A DNA stretch of 34,433 bases from Actinomycetota bacterium (GTDB lineage Bacteria > Actinomycetota > Actinomycetes > Streptosporangiales > Streptosporangiaceae), in the NCBI GenBank assembly GCA_003168255.1, contig PMSU01000201.1, forward strand, positions 1 to 34,433, read 5' to 3'. Position 1 is the stretch's first letter, and each line of letters begins with the position of its first letter. Of this stretch, positions 1 through 8,366 are shown one piece after another. The translations under genes were made by a program, and so were the position numbers. Below the pieces are notes generated by a model. It made no database searches. It was not told the origin of the DNA and saw only the letters and a program-made list of their open reading frames with translations.

Positions 1-286
1 ATCGTTGGGCGGGACTGGCCAGTTCGGAGTCAGAGCAAGGTGGGCGATACCGGCTGCAGGGCGAGACGGTGGTCCCGCAGACCGCTGTAATACCTTTGGG
101 GACCGGGCGCGATAGTTCCGGACCGCTAAATTTCGCCGGGCATTCACCAGGATGACGGCGACAGAAGATGCCGTTCTGCGCGCCTCGAACGGACCGAACC
201 GAGGAGGCTGTTCCAGTACAGAACGGCGGCTCTTTGTGCGTGCTGCCTGACGAACGCGTGGCGGTGGGATGCCCGAAGCCCGGAGA

Positions 287-1384
287 TCAGCGGGCAAGCC
301 GCAATCGGAGCCAGCGGGCGAGGTCTTTGATCTCGCGATCGATGGCGCTGGTCATGGTCTGGGTGAATGGCACGTCCTGGTGCACCGCGTGGACCTGGAA
401 CACGCCGCCGTTGCGGTCGGCGGTGGCGTCGAGCTTGCCCACCAGCCGGTCACCGTACAGGATCGGCAGCGCGAAGTACCCCCAGCGGCGCTTGGCGGCA
501 GGCTTGTACATCTCCAGCTGGTAGTCGAACTCGAACAGTTCGGTCATGCGCTTGCGGTCATACACCAGCCGGTCAAGCGGGGACACCAGCGCGGCCCGCC
601 CCGGAAACGGCTGGCCGAGCAGCGCAGGATCGACCCGCCAGGTGCCCCTGACGCCCTCGACGACCGCGGGCTGCCCGGCCTCGCCCACGTTCAGCGGTTC
701 AACTGGGCACTCCGGCCCCTGCGCACGGGCGATGCCCAGCGCGCGCAGCCGCCGCTCGTTGCGGACCCGCAGCGCCTTGTCCGCCGGGACGACTGGGTCA
801 TCGGGGTAGATCCGCTCGGCCAGATCCCACAGCCGGCCCCGGCCCTGCCGTCCGGCGGCCGCGACCTCGCCCCGCTGCACCATGTATTCCAGCAGCTTGG
901 AGACGTTGCGGCTGTTGGTCCAGCCCGTCGATGTCCACGGCACCGCGCAGGTGTCGGGGAGCTCGCGCGCCGGCAACGGCCCGTCGGCCCGGAGCCGCTC
1001 GAGGATGTCCAGGCGGCAGGCCTTGTTGGCCTCCACCCAGTCCCGGATGTATTCCTGCCAGCCGCGCAGCTCGCCCCGGCCGGGCCAGTCGGCCATGTCC
1101 GCCCGGTACAGCGCCAGGTCCTCGCTGGGCCGGATCATTCCCTGCAGGTCGAGCAGCGTCTGCCCGGCCAGCGCGTCCTCCAGCTCGGCCGGCTGGCAGG
1201 AGGAACCCAGCCGGCTCCACAGCACCAGGTCCGCATTCGGAGCGATCGCCGCAGTCTGGTCATTCTGTAGCAGCGTCAGCTGCCGCACCACATCAAACAG
1301 CCCGGCAGGCCGCGCCCCATCCAGCAGTTGCGCCCGCACCGCGATCCGCCGCGCATCAGCCCGCGAAAGCTCATGGACACCCAC
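287..1384 (-). CDS. AlkX/YcaQ-family DNA glycosylase (winged-helix, HTH_42)
   Basis: Predicted monofunctional DNA glycosylase of the AlkZ/AlkX (E. coli YcaQ) family, which unhooks interstrand crosslinks and removes bulky alkylated bases. The 365-residue product matches my recollection of YcaQ along its length: an N-terminal LSRADARRIAVRAQ helix, then LLQNDQ and LVLWSRLG, and near the C-terminus DRKRMTELFEFDYQLEMY, AAKRRWGYFALPILYG and RLVGKLDA. The catalytic Q-x-D pair of the AlkX branch is present as Q40-N41-D42, whereas the AlkZ branch has Q-x-Q. I chose the GTG at 1384 because it opens directly onto the conserved VHELSRADA start; the open frame runs on to 2203 but upstream of 1384 it is only the antisense of the next gene. 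No strong ribosome site is visible. Family call is firm; the true substrate is inferred. Confidence 0.88.
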   Translation of the reverse strand: MGVHELSRADARRIAVRAQLLDGARPAGLFDVVRQLTLLQNDQTAAIAPNADLVLWSRLGSSCQPAELEDALAGQTLLDLQGMIRPSEDLALYRADMADWPGRGELRGWQEYIRDWVEANKACRLDILERLRADGPLPARELPDTCAVPWTSTGWTNSRNVSKLLEYMVQRGEVAAAGRQGRGRLWDLAERIYPDDPVVPADKALRVRNERRLRALGIARAQGPECPVEPLNVGEAGQPAVVEGVRGTWRVDPALLGQPFPGRAALVSPLDRLVYDRKRMTELFEFDYQLEMYKPAAKRRWGYFALPILYGDRLVGKLDATADRNGGVFQVHAVHQDVPFTQTMTSAIDREIKDLARWLRLRLAR

Positions 1385-1672
1385 CCGTCCAGGGTAGGCC
1401 CGCTGATTGCGGAACACTTTGGCCCAAGGTCGGCGGCGCAGAACTTCCGCTACAGCGCGGCCCGGACGTATCACTATGGCACCCTGATCATCACGCCGAA
1501 CGGGGGATAGTTCGTCATGCCTTCCTGATCGGGTAATCACATGTAGTGGCTTGTGGCCGTCGGCAGGCACAGGTAGCCGCTGTCCGGGCGGCAGTAGGAT
1601 CATGGGGGCCGGCCCGGCCCCGCCCGCACACGCGCCGCCGGCGGTGCCGGGTACTGGACTGGGGAGGTCGCC

Positions 1673-2365
1673 ATGCCGGGGGCGTTCGCGGATCTGACCA
1701 CGCCGCTGGTGGCTGATGCGTGCGTGCGCTGTGGTGTTCCGCTGCGGGCCGCCCCTTCGGGAATCCGGGCGGTCGTGGCCGGCCGGCAGATCGCTGGGCG
1801 GGTCCTGCCCGTGCGCCACTACGGCAGCGTGGACGTGTTCCTGGAGGCATTGGGCCGGGCCGGAGCCGGCGACGTGCTGGTCATCGACAACGGCGGCCGC
1901 CTGGACGAGGCATGCGTCGGCGACCTGGCGGTACTGGAGGCCCGGGCCGCCGGGGTGGCGGGCCTGGCGGTGTGGGGCCTGCACCGCGACACGCCGGAAC
2001 TCGCCGCGATCGGCCTTCCGGTCTTCAGCTACGGCAGCTACCCGGCCGGGCCGGTGCGGCTGGACGAGCGGGAGCCCGAGGCGCTGGTCACCGCGCGGTT
2101 CGGGTCGCACCTGGTCAGCGCCGGGGACATCATCTTCGCCGATGACGACGGCGCGCTGTTCGTCGCGGCAGAGCACGCCGAGCAGGTGCTGGTCACCGCG
2201 CACCAGATCTGGCAGGCCGAGCGGGACCAGGCCCGCTGGATCCGGGAAGGGCAGACACTGCGCGAGCAGACCGCTTTCGATGACTACCTGGCCCGCCGCG
2301 CCACTGACCCGTCATACACCTTCCGGCGGCATCTGCGCCGCACCGGCGGGGCCATCGAAGAATAG
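1673..2365 (+). CDS. RraA-family protein (aldolase/RraA-like fold)
   Basis: A 230-residue member of the RraA-like family (PF03737), which holds both RNase E inhibitors and class II 4-hydroxy-4-methyl-2-oxoglutarate/4-carboxy-4-hydroxy-2-oxoadipate aldolases. The typical features are seen: an N-terminal helix with TTPLVADAC, the loop VLVIDNGG, the catalytic Arg-Asp in GLHRDTPEL, and the closing motif GDIIFADDDGALFV. The ATG follows a clear GGGGAGG at 1661-1667. The last 40 residues (QARWIREGQTLRE and onward) are the usual helical tail, sometimes with the phrase FDDYLA. No pathway partners sit nearby, so aldolase versus regulatory role cannot be decided; actinobacterial members are more often aldolase-like enzymes. 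It stands alone, with the next open frame about 100 bases downstream. Confidence 0.85.
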   Translation: MPGAFADLTTPLVADACVRCGVPLRAAPSGIRAVVAGRQIAGRVLPVRHYGSVDVFLEALGRAGAGDVLVIDNGGRLDEACVGDLAVLEARAAGVAGLAVWGLHRDTPELAAIGLPVFSYGSYPAGPVRLDEREPEALVTARFGSHLVSAGDIIFADDDGALFVAAEHAEQVLVTAHQIWQAERDQARWIREGQTLREQTAFDDYLARRATDPSYTFRRHLRRTGGAIEE

Positions 2366-2545
2366 GATCTCCCGGGCGCCGGGGCCCGGCCCGCTCAAGG
2401 GCGGGCCGCCAGGATCACCCGATGCCATCGTCTTGGCCGCTACCCTCACACCACCGCGGCACCGGGGGCACCTATGCCCGATGATTACGCGCCGCCCGCA
2501 CCGTCTGCACGCACGGGTATCGAGGGCGGCAGGAAGGGCATGACG

Positions 2546-3045
2546 ATGGCAGGCGGGTTGGTGCCGGTCTCCCGGCGCATCGAGGCATCCGCGGAGCGGC
2601 TGTCCGCGCTGCTCGCCGACTCCGCGAACCACCCGCTGACCGACGGCTCGAGCATGGTGCGCGAGCCGCCCCGGCGGTCAGGCTGCCGCGAGCCGGTGAC
2701 GCGTTCGTGATGAACATGCACTACGACGAGTTCGGCGACTACCAGATGCGCAACAAGGTGGCCGGGTACGAGGCCGGCCGCCGGCTGGCGTGGGAGCCGG
2801 CGCGGGTGGCAGCTGCTGCGGAAGAGCAGGAAGCCATCGGCGGCCCGGCCCGGCCGGTACCGGTGAGGGGACGAGTTCTCCCCGGCGGCCCCGCTGCCAC
2901 CCTGGTCACCGAGACGTCCGGCGGCAGCCGCCCGCAGGACCTGCGCGAGGCCGTCCGGGACGGCGAGGGGTGGCGGGACGCCATGACCGCGTCGCTGGCC
3001 AGGCTGGAACTCCCGGCAAAGGCCGCAGGCCAGCCCAATCAGTAG
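2546..3045 (+). pseudogene. SRPBCC (START-like) protein, frameshifted
   Basis: Two adjacent reading frames together make one SRPBCC/polyketide-cyclase-like protein of about 165 residues. The first frame gives the N-terminal part, VSRRIEASAERLSALLAD followed by NHPLTDGSSMVRE, and runs out at 2710. The second frame carries GDAFVMNMHYDEFGDYQMRN, then YEAGRRLAWEP, ATLVTET and a C-terminal WRDAMTASLARLE helix, and stops at 3045. The frame change lies between about 2660 and 2695. The span from the ATG at 2546 to the final stop is 500 bases, not a multiple of three. AGGAAGG at 2531-2537 fits the ATG at 2546. A hydrophobic ligand pocket would be expected from the fold, but no ligand can be named. A single-base sequencing error is the alternative to real decay. 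Confidence 0.75.
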
Positions 3046-3528
3046 GCCGCCGGGCGGCATCATCGCCGTTCACGCGCGCCCGGCTGCCCCTGACCGTCGC
3101 CGGGGTCGCCGCCGCGCAGGCGCGGCCGGGGGCAGCAATGCACCTGCCTGGGTCCGCGCCGGCCCCGGCTGGGCTGACCGCCGGCTACCGGACCACCTTC
3201 GGCCTGGGTCGTTTGCGTACCCAGAACAACCAACTCTGCGCGCGGCAAGGGCTGTGTCATCAGGCCTAGTCGGCCGCCCATAACGGCTCGTCGCGCGTTC
3301 TTTCTAAACTTCGCTGTTACTCAGCGTGATGGTATCGGTCAGCCGTAGCCTGCACGGCCCGCCACGGACCGGTCGAATGTGAGCGAGCCAGTCGAGGGCG
3401 GAGCCGGTCGCCGACCGGGGTGCTTGTCGATCGGCATCGTGCGCCGCGTCATGTCTGACACGCGCTCCGCGCGGCACATGCGGACGTGGAGCTGTCTGTG
3501 GCTGGCCAGCCCGACTATGGTCGCGGTC
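3046..3528 (+). other. Intergenic stretch, no recognisable gene
   Basis: About 480 bases without a coding frame I can support; open frames on both strands lack family motifs and a ribosome site. A short perfect hairpin, CGCTG-ttact-CAGCG, lies at 3311-3325 and could belong to a promoter or a weak terminator. The sequence around 3300 is less GC-rich than its surroundings, which would fit the promoter of the methyltransferase gene starting at 3529. Confidence 0.4.
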
Positions 3529-4173
3529 ATGGATGCCGCGACCGAAGAGCTGAGGGGCGCTCACGACGCCCTGGCTGAGTTTTACGCCGCCCGGCTGGCT
3601 GATGTCCTGGACCGCATGCCCGCCGAGCGGGCGGTGCTCGGCCTGTTCTGCGACCTGACGCTGGCCGCCGATCTCGGCACCAGCGTCGGGGATATCGGCT
3701 GCGGGACAGGCCGGCTCGCGCCCTACCTGGCCGCCACGGGCCTGTCTCCCCAGGGGATCGACCTGTCACCCAGGATGATCGAGGTGGCCCGGCGTGACTA
3801 CCCCGGCTTCAGCTTCGACGTCGCCGACCTGCGGGACCTGCCCTTCGCAGACGCCTCGCTGGCCGGCGCGGTCTGCTGGTATTCCCTGATGTTCCTCGCC
3901 CCGCCCGCCCGGCCCGCCGCCTTCGCCGAGCTCGCCCGGGTCATCAAGCCCGGCGGCTACCTGGCGACCGCGTTCAAGGCCGGCGACGGCCAGCTCCGGC
4001 GCGCGGGCGGCAGCACCAGCCTCGGCGTCGAATTCGACATCTACTGGCTGCCCCCCGAAGAAATGGAACGCCGGATGACCGACGCCGGCTTCAGCACCGT
4101 GTTCTGGGCCGGACGCCCGCCCGAAGGACAGGAAGGCTCCCCCCAGGGATACCTGCTCACCCGCAAATCCTGA
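3529..4173 (+). CDS. Class I SAM-dependent methyltransferase
   Basis: A 214-residue Rossmann-fold methyltransferase. The SAM-binding motif I is VGDIGCGTG at residues 53-61, followed by the acidic end of strand 2 in GIDLSPRMIEVARRDYP, motif II/III in FDVADLRDLPFAD, and the post-motif LARVIKPGGYLATAFK. This order is that of the ubiquinone/methyltransf_11 group, which methylates small molecules. The frame is open from 3379, but the conserved protein begins at the ATG at 3529; an in-frame ATG at 3517 would add four residues. No strong ribosome site is visible before either. The C-terminal PQGYLLTRK is usual for the group. Substrate unknown; no biosynthetic neighbours are present. Confidence 0.85.
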   Translation: MDAATEELRGAHDALAEFYAARLADVLDRMPAERAVLGLFCDLTLAADLGTSVGDIGCGTGRLAPYLAATGLSPQGIDLSPRMIEVARRDYPGFSFDVADLRDLPFADASLAGAVCWYSLMFLAPPARPAAFAELARVIKPGGYLATAFKAGDGQLRRAGGSTSLGVEFDIYWLPPEEMERRMTDAGFSTVFWAGRPPEGQEGSPQGYLLTRKS

Positions 4174-4266
4174 AACCCGCTCTGCCTGCGCCTGCGAACA
4201 CTCACCGCGGCTACTGATCGGTTCTGTGGCGGCCGGCCGTAGCGGCCGTTTCCGGGGCCCGGTAGG

Positions 4267-4614
4267 TCAAGATGGAGCCATGTGGTGGCGGCGGGGCAAG
4301 ACGCCCGATGTCATGACCGGCGCGTCCCGCGAAACAGCGGACTGGCTGGCCGGGTGCGGCGGCATCCAGGCGTTGCCGGTGAGGGCGTCGCGGATGGCGG
4401 CCAGAGGGTGGCGGCCGTGGCTGCGTGCGGTGGCCAGGTAGGAGCGGATGCGGCAGTGGCGCTGCAGGGTGGCCAGGGTGCGCCAGCAGCCGCTGATCTT
4501 GGCGGCGAGCTTGTAGCCGCGGACTGCGTTCTCGGATCCGTTGTTCGTGGCCGGGACGTCGAAACGGGTCGCGAACAGCCACACCTGGGCAGCCTTGCGC
4601 TTGAGCCGCCCCAA
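4267..4614 (-). pseudogene. IS66-family transposase, C-terminal remnant
   Basis: About 115 residues matching the end of IS66-type transposases: FDVPATNNGSENAVRGYKLA, then KISGCWRTLATLQRHCRIRS followed by YLATARSHGRHPLAAIRDAL and a short TGNAWMPP. The NNGSEN segment holds the last acidic residue of the DDE catalytic triad. Everything upstream, including the first two catalytic aspartates, is missing; the frame meets stops just before 4614. The accessory IS66 genes (tnpA/tnpB-like) and clear terminal inverted repeats are not seen. The plus strand across 4610-4651 reads RPNYILAAYIASGT and a stop, which may be the end of another broken gene at the junction. The remnant cannot transpose. Confidence 0.8.
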
Positions 4615-4835
4615 CTACATCCTGGCCGCCTACATAGCCTCCGGCACCTGACCCAAGGTGCGTCCCCGCGTCCCGCGGCTCAGGGCCTTGAAGATGCCCG
4701 GCATTGCCTGTGAGCGCGCCTGCTGATGCAAGGCCGCGGAGGCGCACCGAACACGATGTCAGCGCCAGCGATGAGCCCGGGCCATCCCGCCGGTCTATAT
4801 TTCAAACGCCGTGTCCGATCGCAGAAGGAGTCGTG

Positions 4836-5480
4836 ATGCCTCGCACCCGGGTCCATAACCTGAACATCTCCCTAGACGGCTACGCCGCTGGCGAGCATGT
4901 GACGTTCGACGCCCCGATCGGCGGCGCCGAGCGGCTGTTTAAGTTGTTCGACGGCCGGGTAATCCATGGCGTCGATAAGGCGGATGCCCCCATCACGCTG
5001 GACCGCGCCTTGACCAGTATGTGGAGCCAGGGCATCGGCGCCGAGATAATGGGACGCCGCAAGTTCGGTCCCCAGGTTGGCGATTGGCCCGACGACGGGT
5101 GGCGGGGCTGGTGGGGCGACGAGCCACCATTCCAGACGCCAGTGTTCGTCATGAGCCACCACCCGCACCCCACGATTGACTTTCCCAACGGGACGAGTTT
5201 CCGGTTCGTCAACGGGCCGCCGGACGAAGTACTTCGCCTAGCCCAGGAAGCTGCGGATGGCCGCGATGTCCGCATCGGCGGAGGACCCTCGACCATGCGT
5301 CAGTTCCTCCAGGCTGACCTGGTCGACTTTATGCACCTGGTGATCGTGCCGATAACCCTCGGGAGCGGCGTATCCCTCTGGGAGGGATCAAGCTGCCTCG
5401 AAGACCGCTTCACCATCGAGTCGGTCACCTCGCCTAGCGGCCTTACTCACCAGCTGTGGAACAAAAACGACCACGTCTGA
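4836..5480 (+). CDS. Dihydrofolate reductase-fold (RibD C-terminal) protein
   Basis: A 214-residue protein of the RibD C-terminal/DHFR-like family, predicted to be an NADPH-dependent reductase. It begins TRVHNLNISLDGYAAG, the usual first strand and loop, and later has IMGRRKFGP, TPVFVMSHHPHPTI and the nucleotide-binding turn DVRIGGGPSTMRQFLQADLV followed by FMHLVIVPITLGSG. The ATG at 4836 is preceded by AAGGAG at 4825-4830; the open frame extends upstream to 4704 but without motifs. Codon third positions are a little less GC-rich than in the neighbours, which hints at separate arrival. Relatives are often called deaminase/reductase without a known substrate. It is not the housekeeping FolA, whose motifs differ. 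Confidence 0.85.
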   Translation: MPRTRVHNLNISLDGYAAGEHVTFDAPIGGAERLFKLFDGRVIHGVDKADAPITLDRALTSMWSQGIGAEIMGRRKFGPQVGDWPDDGWRGWWGDEPPFQTPVFVMSHHPHPTIDFPNGTSFRFVNGPPDEVLRLAQEAADGRDVRIGGGPSTMRQFLQADLVDFMHLVIVPITLGSGVSLWEGSSCLEDRFTIESVTSPSGLTHQLWNKNDHV

Positions 5481-5705
5481 AGCCGAGTCACAATTGCCCC
5501 ACGCCAGACTGCCTGATCTGCACACCTCAACGGCGGGCGGCGATAATGCCCCAGGCCATACAGAACGGCGGCACTGCGCGCGCACTTGCCTGCGACCGGC
5601 CGTGCGTCAGGCGAGGTGATGTGAGGTCGCTGGTACCGCGGACAGCATCGTCTGCCCGGCACCAGTTCCCAGGTCGTCGGCGGGTTGGCGGGTAGCGTGG
5701 GCGGC

Positions 5706-7130
5706 ATGGCCGAGTTGACGTGGCTGGATGCCACCGCGCAAGCTGATCTTGTCCGGCGCGGTGAGGTGAGCCCCAAAGAGCTGACAGAGGCTGCTATCGC
5801 CCGGATCGAGGCGGCCAACCCGCGGCTGGATGCTGTTATCCGGACTCGGTTCGATGCCGCGCGGCAGGAAGCCGATGGTGATCTGCCGGATGGCCCGTTC
5901 CGCGGGGTGCCGATCCTGTTCAAGGATCTGGGCTGCACGGTCGCTGGTGAGCCGGCGGCCTTCGGCGTCGGGCCGATGCGGGATGTGACCTGGCCCGTGA
6001 CGTCTTACCTGGCGGGGCAGTTCCGGGCGGCTGGTTTCGTCGCGCTTGGCCGCACCAACGTGCCGGAGCTGGGCACGACCGTGACGACCGAGCCGCGCAG
6101 TTTCCCCCCGGCGCGTAACCCGTGGGATACCAGTCGTTCGACCGGAGGCTCGTCGGGGGGGTCGGCGGCCGCGGTGGCGGCCGGCCTGGTGGCGGTGGCG
6201 CACGCCAACGACGGGGGCGGTTCCATCCGCATCCCCGCCAGCGAGTGCGGGCTGGTGGGGCTCAAGCCGACCCGTGGCCGGGTGAGCCAGGGACCGCTGG
6301 TTGGGGAGGCGTGGGCCGGCGGTGTGGCCGACGGGGTGGTCACCCGGACCGTGCGGGACACCGCTGCCGTGCTGGATGTGATCAGCGGGCGGATGCCGGG
6401 CGAGCCGTACTACGCGCCGCCGTTGCCGCGGCCGCTGGCGCAGGAAGTCGGCGCCGATCCGGGGCGGCTGCGGATCGGGGTGCTCGACCGGCCCGGCGTG
6501 GAGGGGTATCTCGACGATCCGCCGTGCCGCGCCGCGGTGGCCGGCGCGGCGCGGCTGCTGGAGTCGCTCGGCCATCATGTGGAGGAATCCGCGCCCGCGG
6601 CTATGTTCGAGCAGGAATTCGTCCACCACTTCACCACACTCATCGCCGCCGACGCCGAGGCCACGTTCCAGGCCTTCGAGATGCTGCTGGGCCGGCCGAT
6701 CGGCGAGGACGAGATCGAACCGCGCAACGCCGCCTACCGGCAGGCCGGGCGGGCGCTTTCTGCCGCGGCCTACCTGCAGAGCCGGACGTGGCTGTCGATG
6801 TGGTCGCGCCGCATGGCGGGCTGGTGGACTGACCACGACCTGCTGCTGACACCCACCCTCGGTGCCCGCCCGCCCGAGCTCGGCTGGTTCACCGCGGCCG
6901 GGCCAGACCAGGAAGGGCTGCGGATCGTCAGCTTCATCCCCTATACCGCGCAGTTCAACATGACCGGCCAGCCGGCCATCTCGCTGCCCCTGCACCAGAC
7001 ACCCGAGGGCCTGCCGGTAGGCGTGCAACTGGCCGCGGCCTACGGCCAAGAGGACATCCTCATCCGGGTCGCCAGCCAGCTCGAGCAAGCCGCACCCTGG
7101 AGCGACCACCACCCACCCACACACGCCTGA
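5706..7130 (+). CDS. Amidase signature-family enzyme
   Basis: A 474-residue amidase with the Ser-cisSer-Lys triad of the family: Lys73 in ILFKDLG, cis-Ser149 in TGGSSGGSAAAVAAG and nucleophile Ser173 in GGGSIRIPAS, with the strongly conserved GLVGLKPTRGRVS after it. The C-terminal part has FNMTGQPAISLPL and GLPVGVQL, also family hallmarks. These enzymes hydrolyse linear amides. GatA is unlikely because no gatB or gatC is nearby and the protein most resembles stand-alone amidases such as 6-aminohexanoate-cyclic-dimer hydrolase-like proteins. I chose the ATG at 5706 (MAELTWLDATA), seven codons inside the longest frame, since family members start here. It appears cytoplasmic: no signal peptide. 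Confidence 0.9.
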   Translation: MAELTWLDATAQADLVRRGEVSPKELTEAAIARIEAANPRLDAVIRTRFDAARQEADGDLPDGPFRGVPILFKDLGCTVAGEPAAFGVGPMRDVTWPVTSYLAGQFRAAGFVALGRTNVPELGTTVTTEPRSFPPARNPWDTSRSTGGSSGGSAAAVAAGLVAVAHANDGGGSIRIPASECGLVGLKPTRGRVSQGPLVGEAWAGGVADGVVTRTVRDTAAVLDVISGRMPGEPYYAPPLPRPLAQEVGADPGRLRIGVLDRPGVEGYLDDPPCRAAVAGAARLLESLGHHVEESAPAAMFEQEFVHHFTTLIAADAEATFQAFEMLLGRPIGEDEIEPRNAAYRQAGRALSAAAYLQSRTWLSMWSRRMAGWWTDHDLLLTPTLGARPPELGWFTAAGPDQEGLRIVSFIPYTAQFNMTGQPAISLPLHQTPEGLPVGVQLAAAYGQEDILIRVASQLEQAAPWSDHHPPTHA

Positions 7131-7170
7131 CACCACGCAGGCGACTGTCTACCGGAACGACCACACAGGG

Positions 7171-7412
7171 GCCGCTCGCCCGTAGCGAAGATCGCCGGAC
7201 CGTCGAACATTGGCAGCTACCTCGCCGGCCTCGGCATCTCGGCCACTGCCGGATTCAGTGTGGAATACCAGGGCCTGCACGGCACCGACGAGCGAATCCG
7301 CATCGATTCCATCCCTGCCACCCGGGCATTCGCCGCCGTGACCGGCTGCTACGCCACGCAGCCGGTCTCGCCGCGTCCTTCCGTGGTACTCCGATTGAAG
7401 TTCGTCTCGTAG
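7171..7412 (+). pseudogene. M20-family peptidase, C-terminal remnant
   Basis: The frame reading from about 7171 contains GPSNIGSYLAGLGISATAGF and then YQGLHGTDERIRIDSIPA, which is the highly conserved end of M20 metallopeptidases of the ArgE/DapE group; the GLHGTDER segment carries the last zinc-site histidine. There is no start and no upstream catalytic domain, since the preceding amidase gene ends at 7130. After SIPA the sequence loses similarity and stops at 7410-7412. The fragment is therefore a 5'-truncated relic of a peptidase or deacetylase gene. Confidence 0.72.
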
Positions 7413-7448
7413 CGCTCCACCGCCGTCCATGGTGATACCTTGCCGGGC

Positions 7449-7976
7449 GTGACGGCCTTGCCTGATTTCGACTTCGCCGCGTTCTTCGCCGCGTTCGACG
7501 CCGAGCGTCGTGACCGAGGGCTGGGCTGGTACGAGTTCGCCAACGAACTGTGGCAGCAGTCGTCGGAGCTCAACGTGCAGCGTATGGATCACCCGCTCTG
7601 CGGAGGAGCGGTCTCAAGGCTGGGAGCGCGCGGCGCTACATCGTGTCAATACGCGCTGTTCATGCTGCGCTGGCTCGGCCGGGCACCGGAGGATTTCCTC
7701 ACCGGTCCGGTCGTTGATGTGGGCGACGTCCAGTTGCCGGAGCCAGGACCGGGCAGCCGGCTGCGATGGGACTTGAACCAGCTTCACACAGCGCTTAACA
7801 AGCAGCGTCAAGGGCGCGGTCTCACGTGGTCACAGCTGGCGCAGGAGCTCGGCTGTACGCCGAGCCGGTTGACAAATCTGCGGACCGCTCGCCTGGCCGA
7901 CATGAACCTCGTGATGCGCGTCACACAGTGGCTCGGAAGACCCGCCGCCGAATTCATGCACGCCGCTCAATGGTGA
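7449..7976 (+). CDS. Helix-turn-helix protein with a duplicated domain
   Basis: A 175-residue putative DNA-binding protein built of two related halves. The first (about residues 5-85) has FDAERRDRGLGWYEFANELW and ends MLRWLGRAPEDFLTGP. The second (about 103-174) has LNKQRQGRGLTWSQLAQELG, CTPSRLTNLRTARLADMN and ends VTQWLGRPAAEFMHA. The second half is a good XRE-like helix-turn-helix; the first has the same framing but its recognition helix is degenerate. I used the GTG at 7449; a TTG at 7440 is possible. Target and role are unknown. It has no operon partner, being flanked by an M20 remnant and a long non-coding stretch. Confidence 0.65.
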   Translation: MTALPDFDFAAFFAAFDAERRDRGLGWYEFANELWQQSSELNVQRMDHPLCGGAVSRLGARGATSCQYALFMLRWLGRAPEDFLTGPVVDVGDVQLPEPGPGSRLRWDLNQLHTALNKQRQGRGLTWSQLAQELGCTPSRLTNLRTARLADMNLVMRVTQWLGRPAAEFMHAAQW

Positions 7977-8366
7977 CCGCAGCTCATCCGACCTGAGGCC
8001 GTTGCGACCGAACAGGCCAGCGTCGCCGTCGGGCAAGTGCGGCGTGCTGCCTCATCGGAATCCGGTCACGTTCCGTCACAGGGTGACCGTCTCCCAGGCG
8101 TCGCTCTGACGTCCCGCGAGCTGATCCAGGGCGACCGGACCCGTCACGATGAACATCTCCGCGTCACCATGAACGCCATCGCCAGATTTCGGTCAGACCT
8201 ATTCAGGTGTCCCATATCCATAGGCAGTGATGCGGTGTTCATATTGAATGACGGGTAACAAGAGGAGGCATGAAGTCGCGGGGTCTCCTGCGGTGCAGGT
8301 GATTCACACCGAGTTCACAGGTAATCCGCGCGGCCGCCGAGGCTGAGGCTGGAAGGATCTGCACGC
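7977..8366 (+). other. Intergenic stretch with short repeats
   Basis: Almost 400 bases with no gene I can support. It holds an inverted repeat CGGTCAC/GTGACCG (arms 8063-8069 and 8083-8089) and two similar blocks, GTCACGATGAAC and GTCACCATGAAC, near 8144-8172. The stretch 8190-8260 is relatively AT-rich and could contain a promoter for the membrane-protein gene at 8367. None of these sites is proven. Confidence 0.3.

Noticed and set aside
269..1270. Long plus-strand open frame (333 codons)
   Set aside because: It is the antisense of the AlkX-like gene, which has clear family motifs; long shadow frames are usual at this GC content.
1396..1510. Plus-strand frame ending ARTYHYGTLIITPNGG as a transposase fragment
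   Set aside because: The likeness to transposase helix-turn-helix ends is too weak to support a call.
5706..7130. GatA subunit of glutamyl-tRNA(Gln) amidotransferase
   Set aside because: No gatB or gatC neighbours; sequence looks like a stand-alone amidase.
5607..7136. Minus-strand frame of 509 codons
   Set aside because: Antisense shadow of the amidase gene; no domain can be recognised.
8037..8258. Plus-strand frame of 73 codons
   Set aside because: Irregular codon use, no ribosome site and no motif; treated as non-coding.
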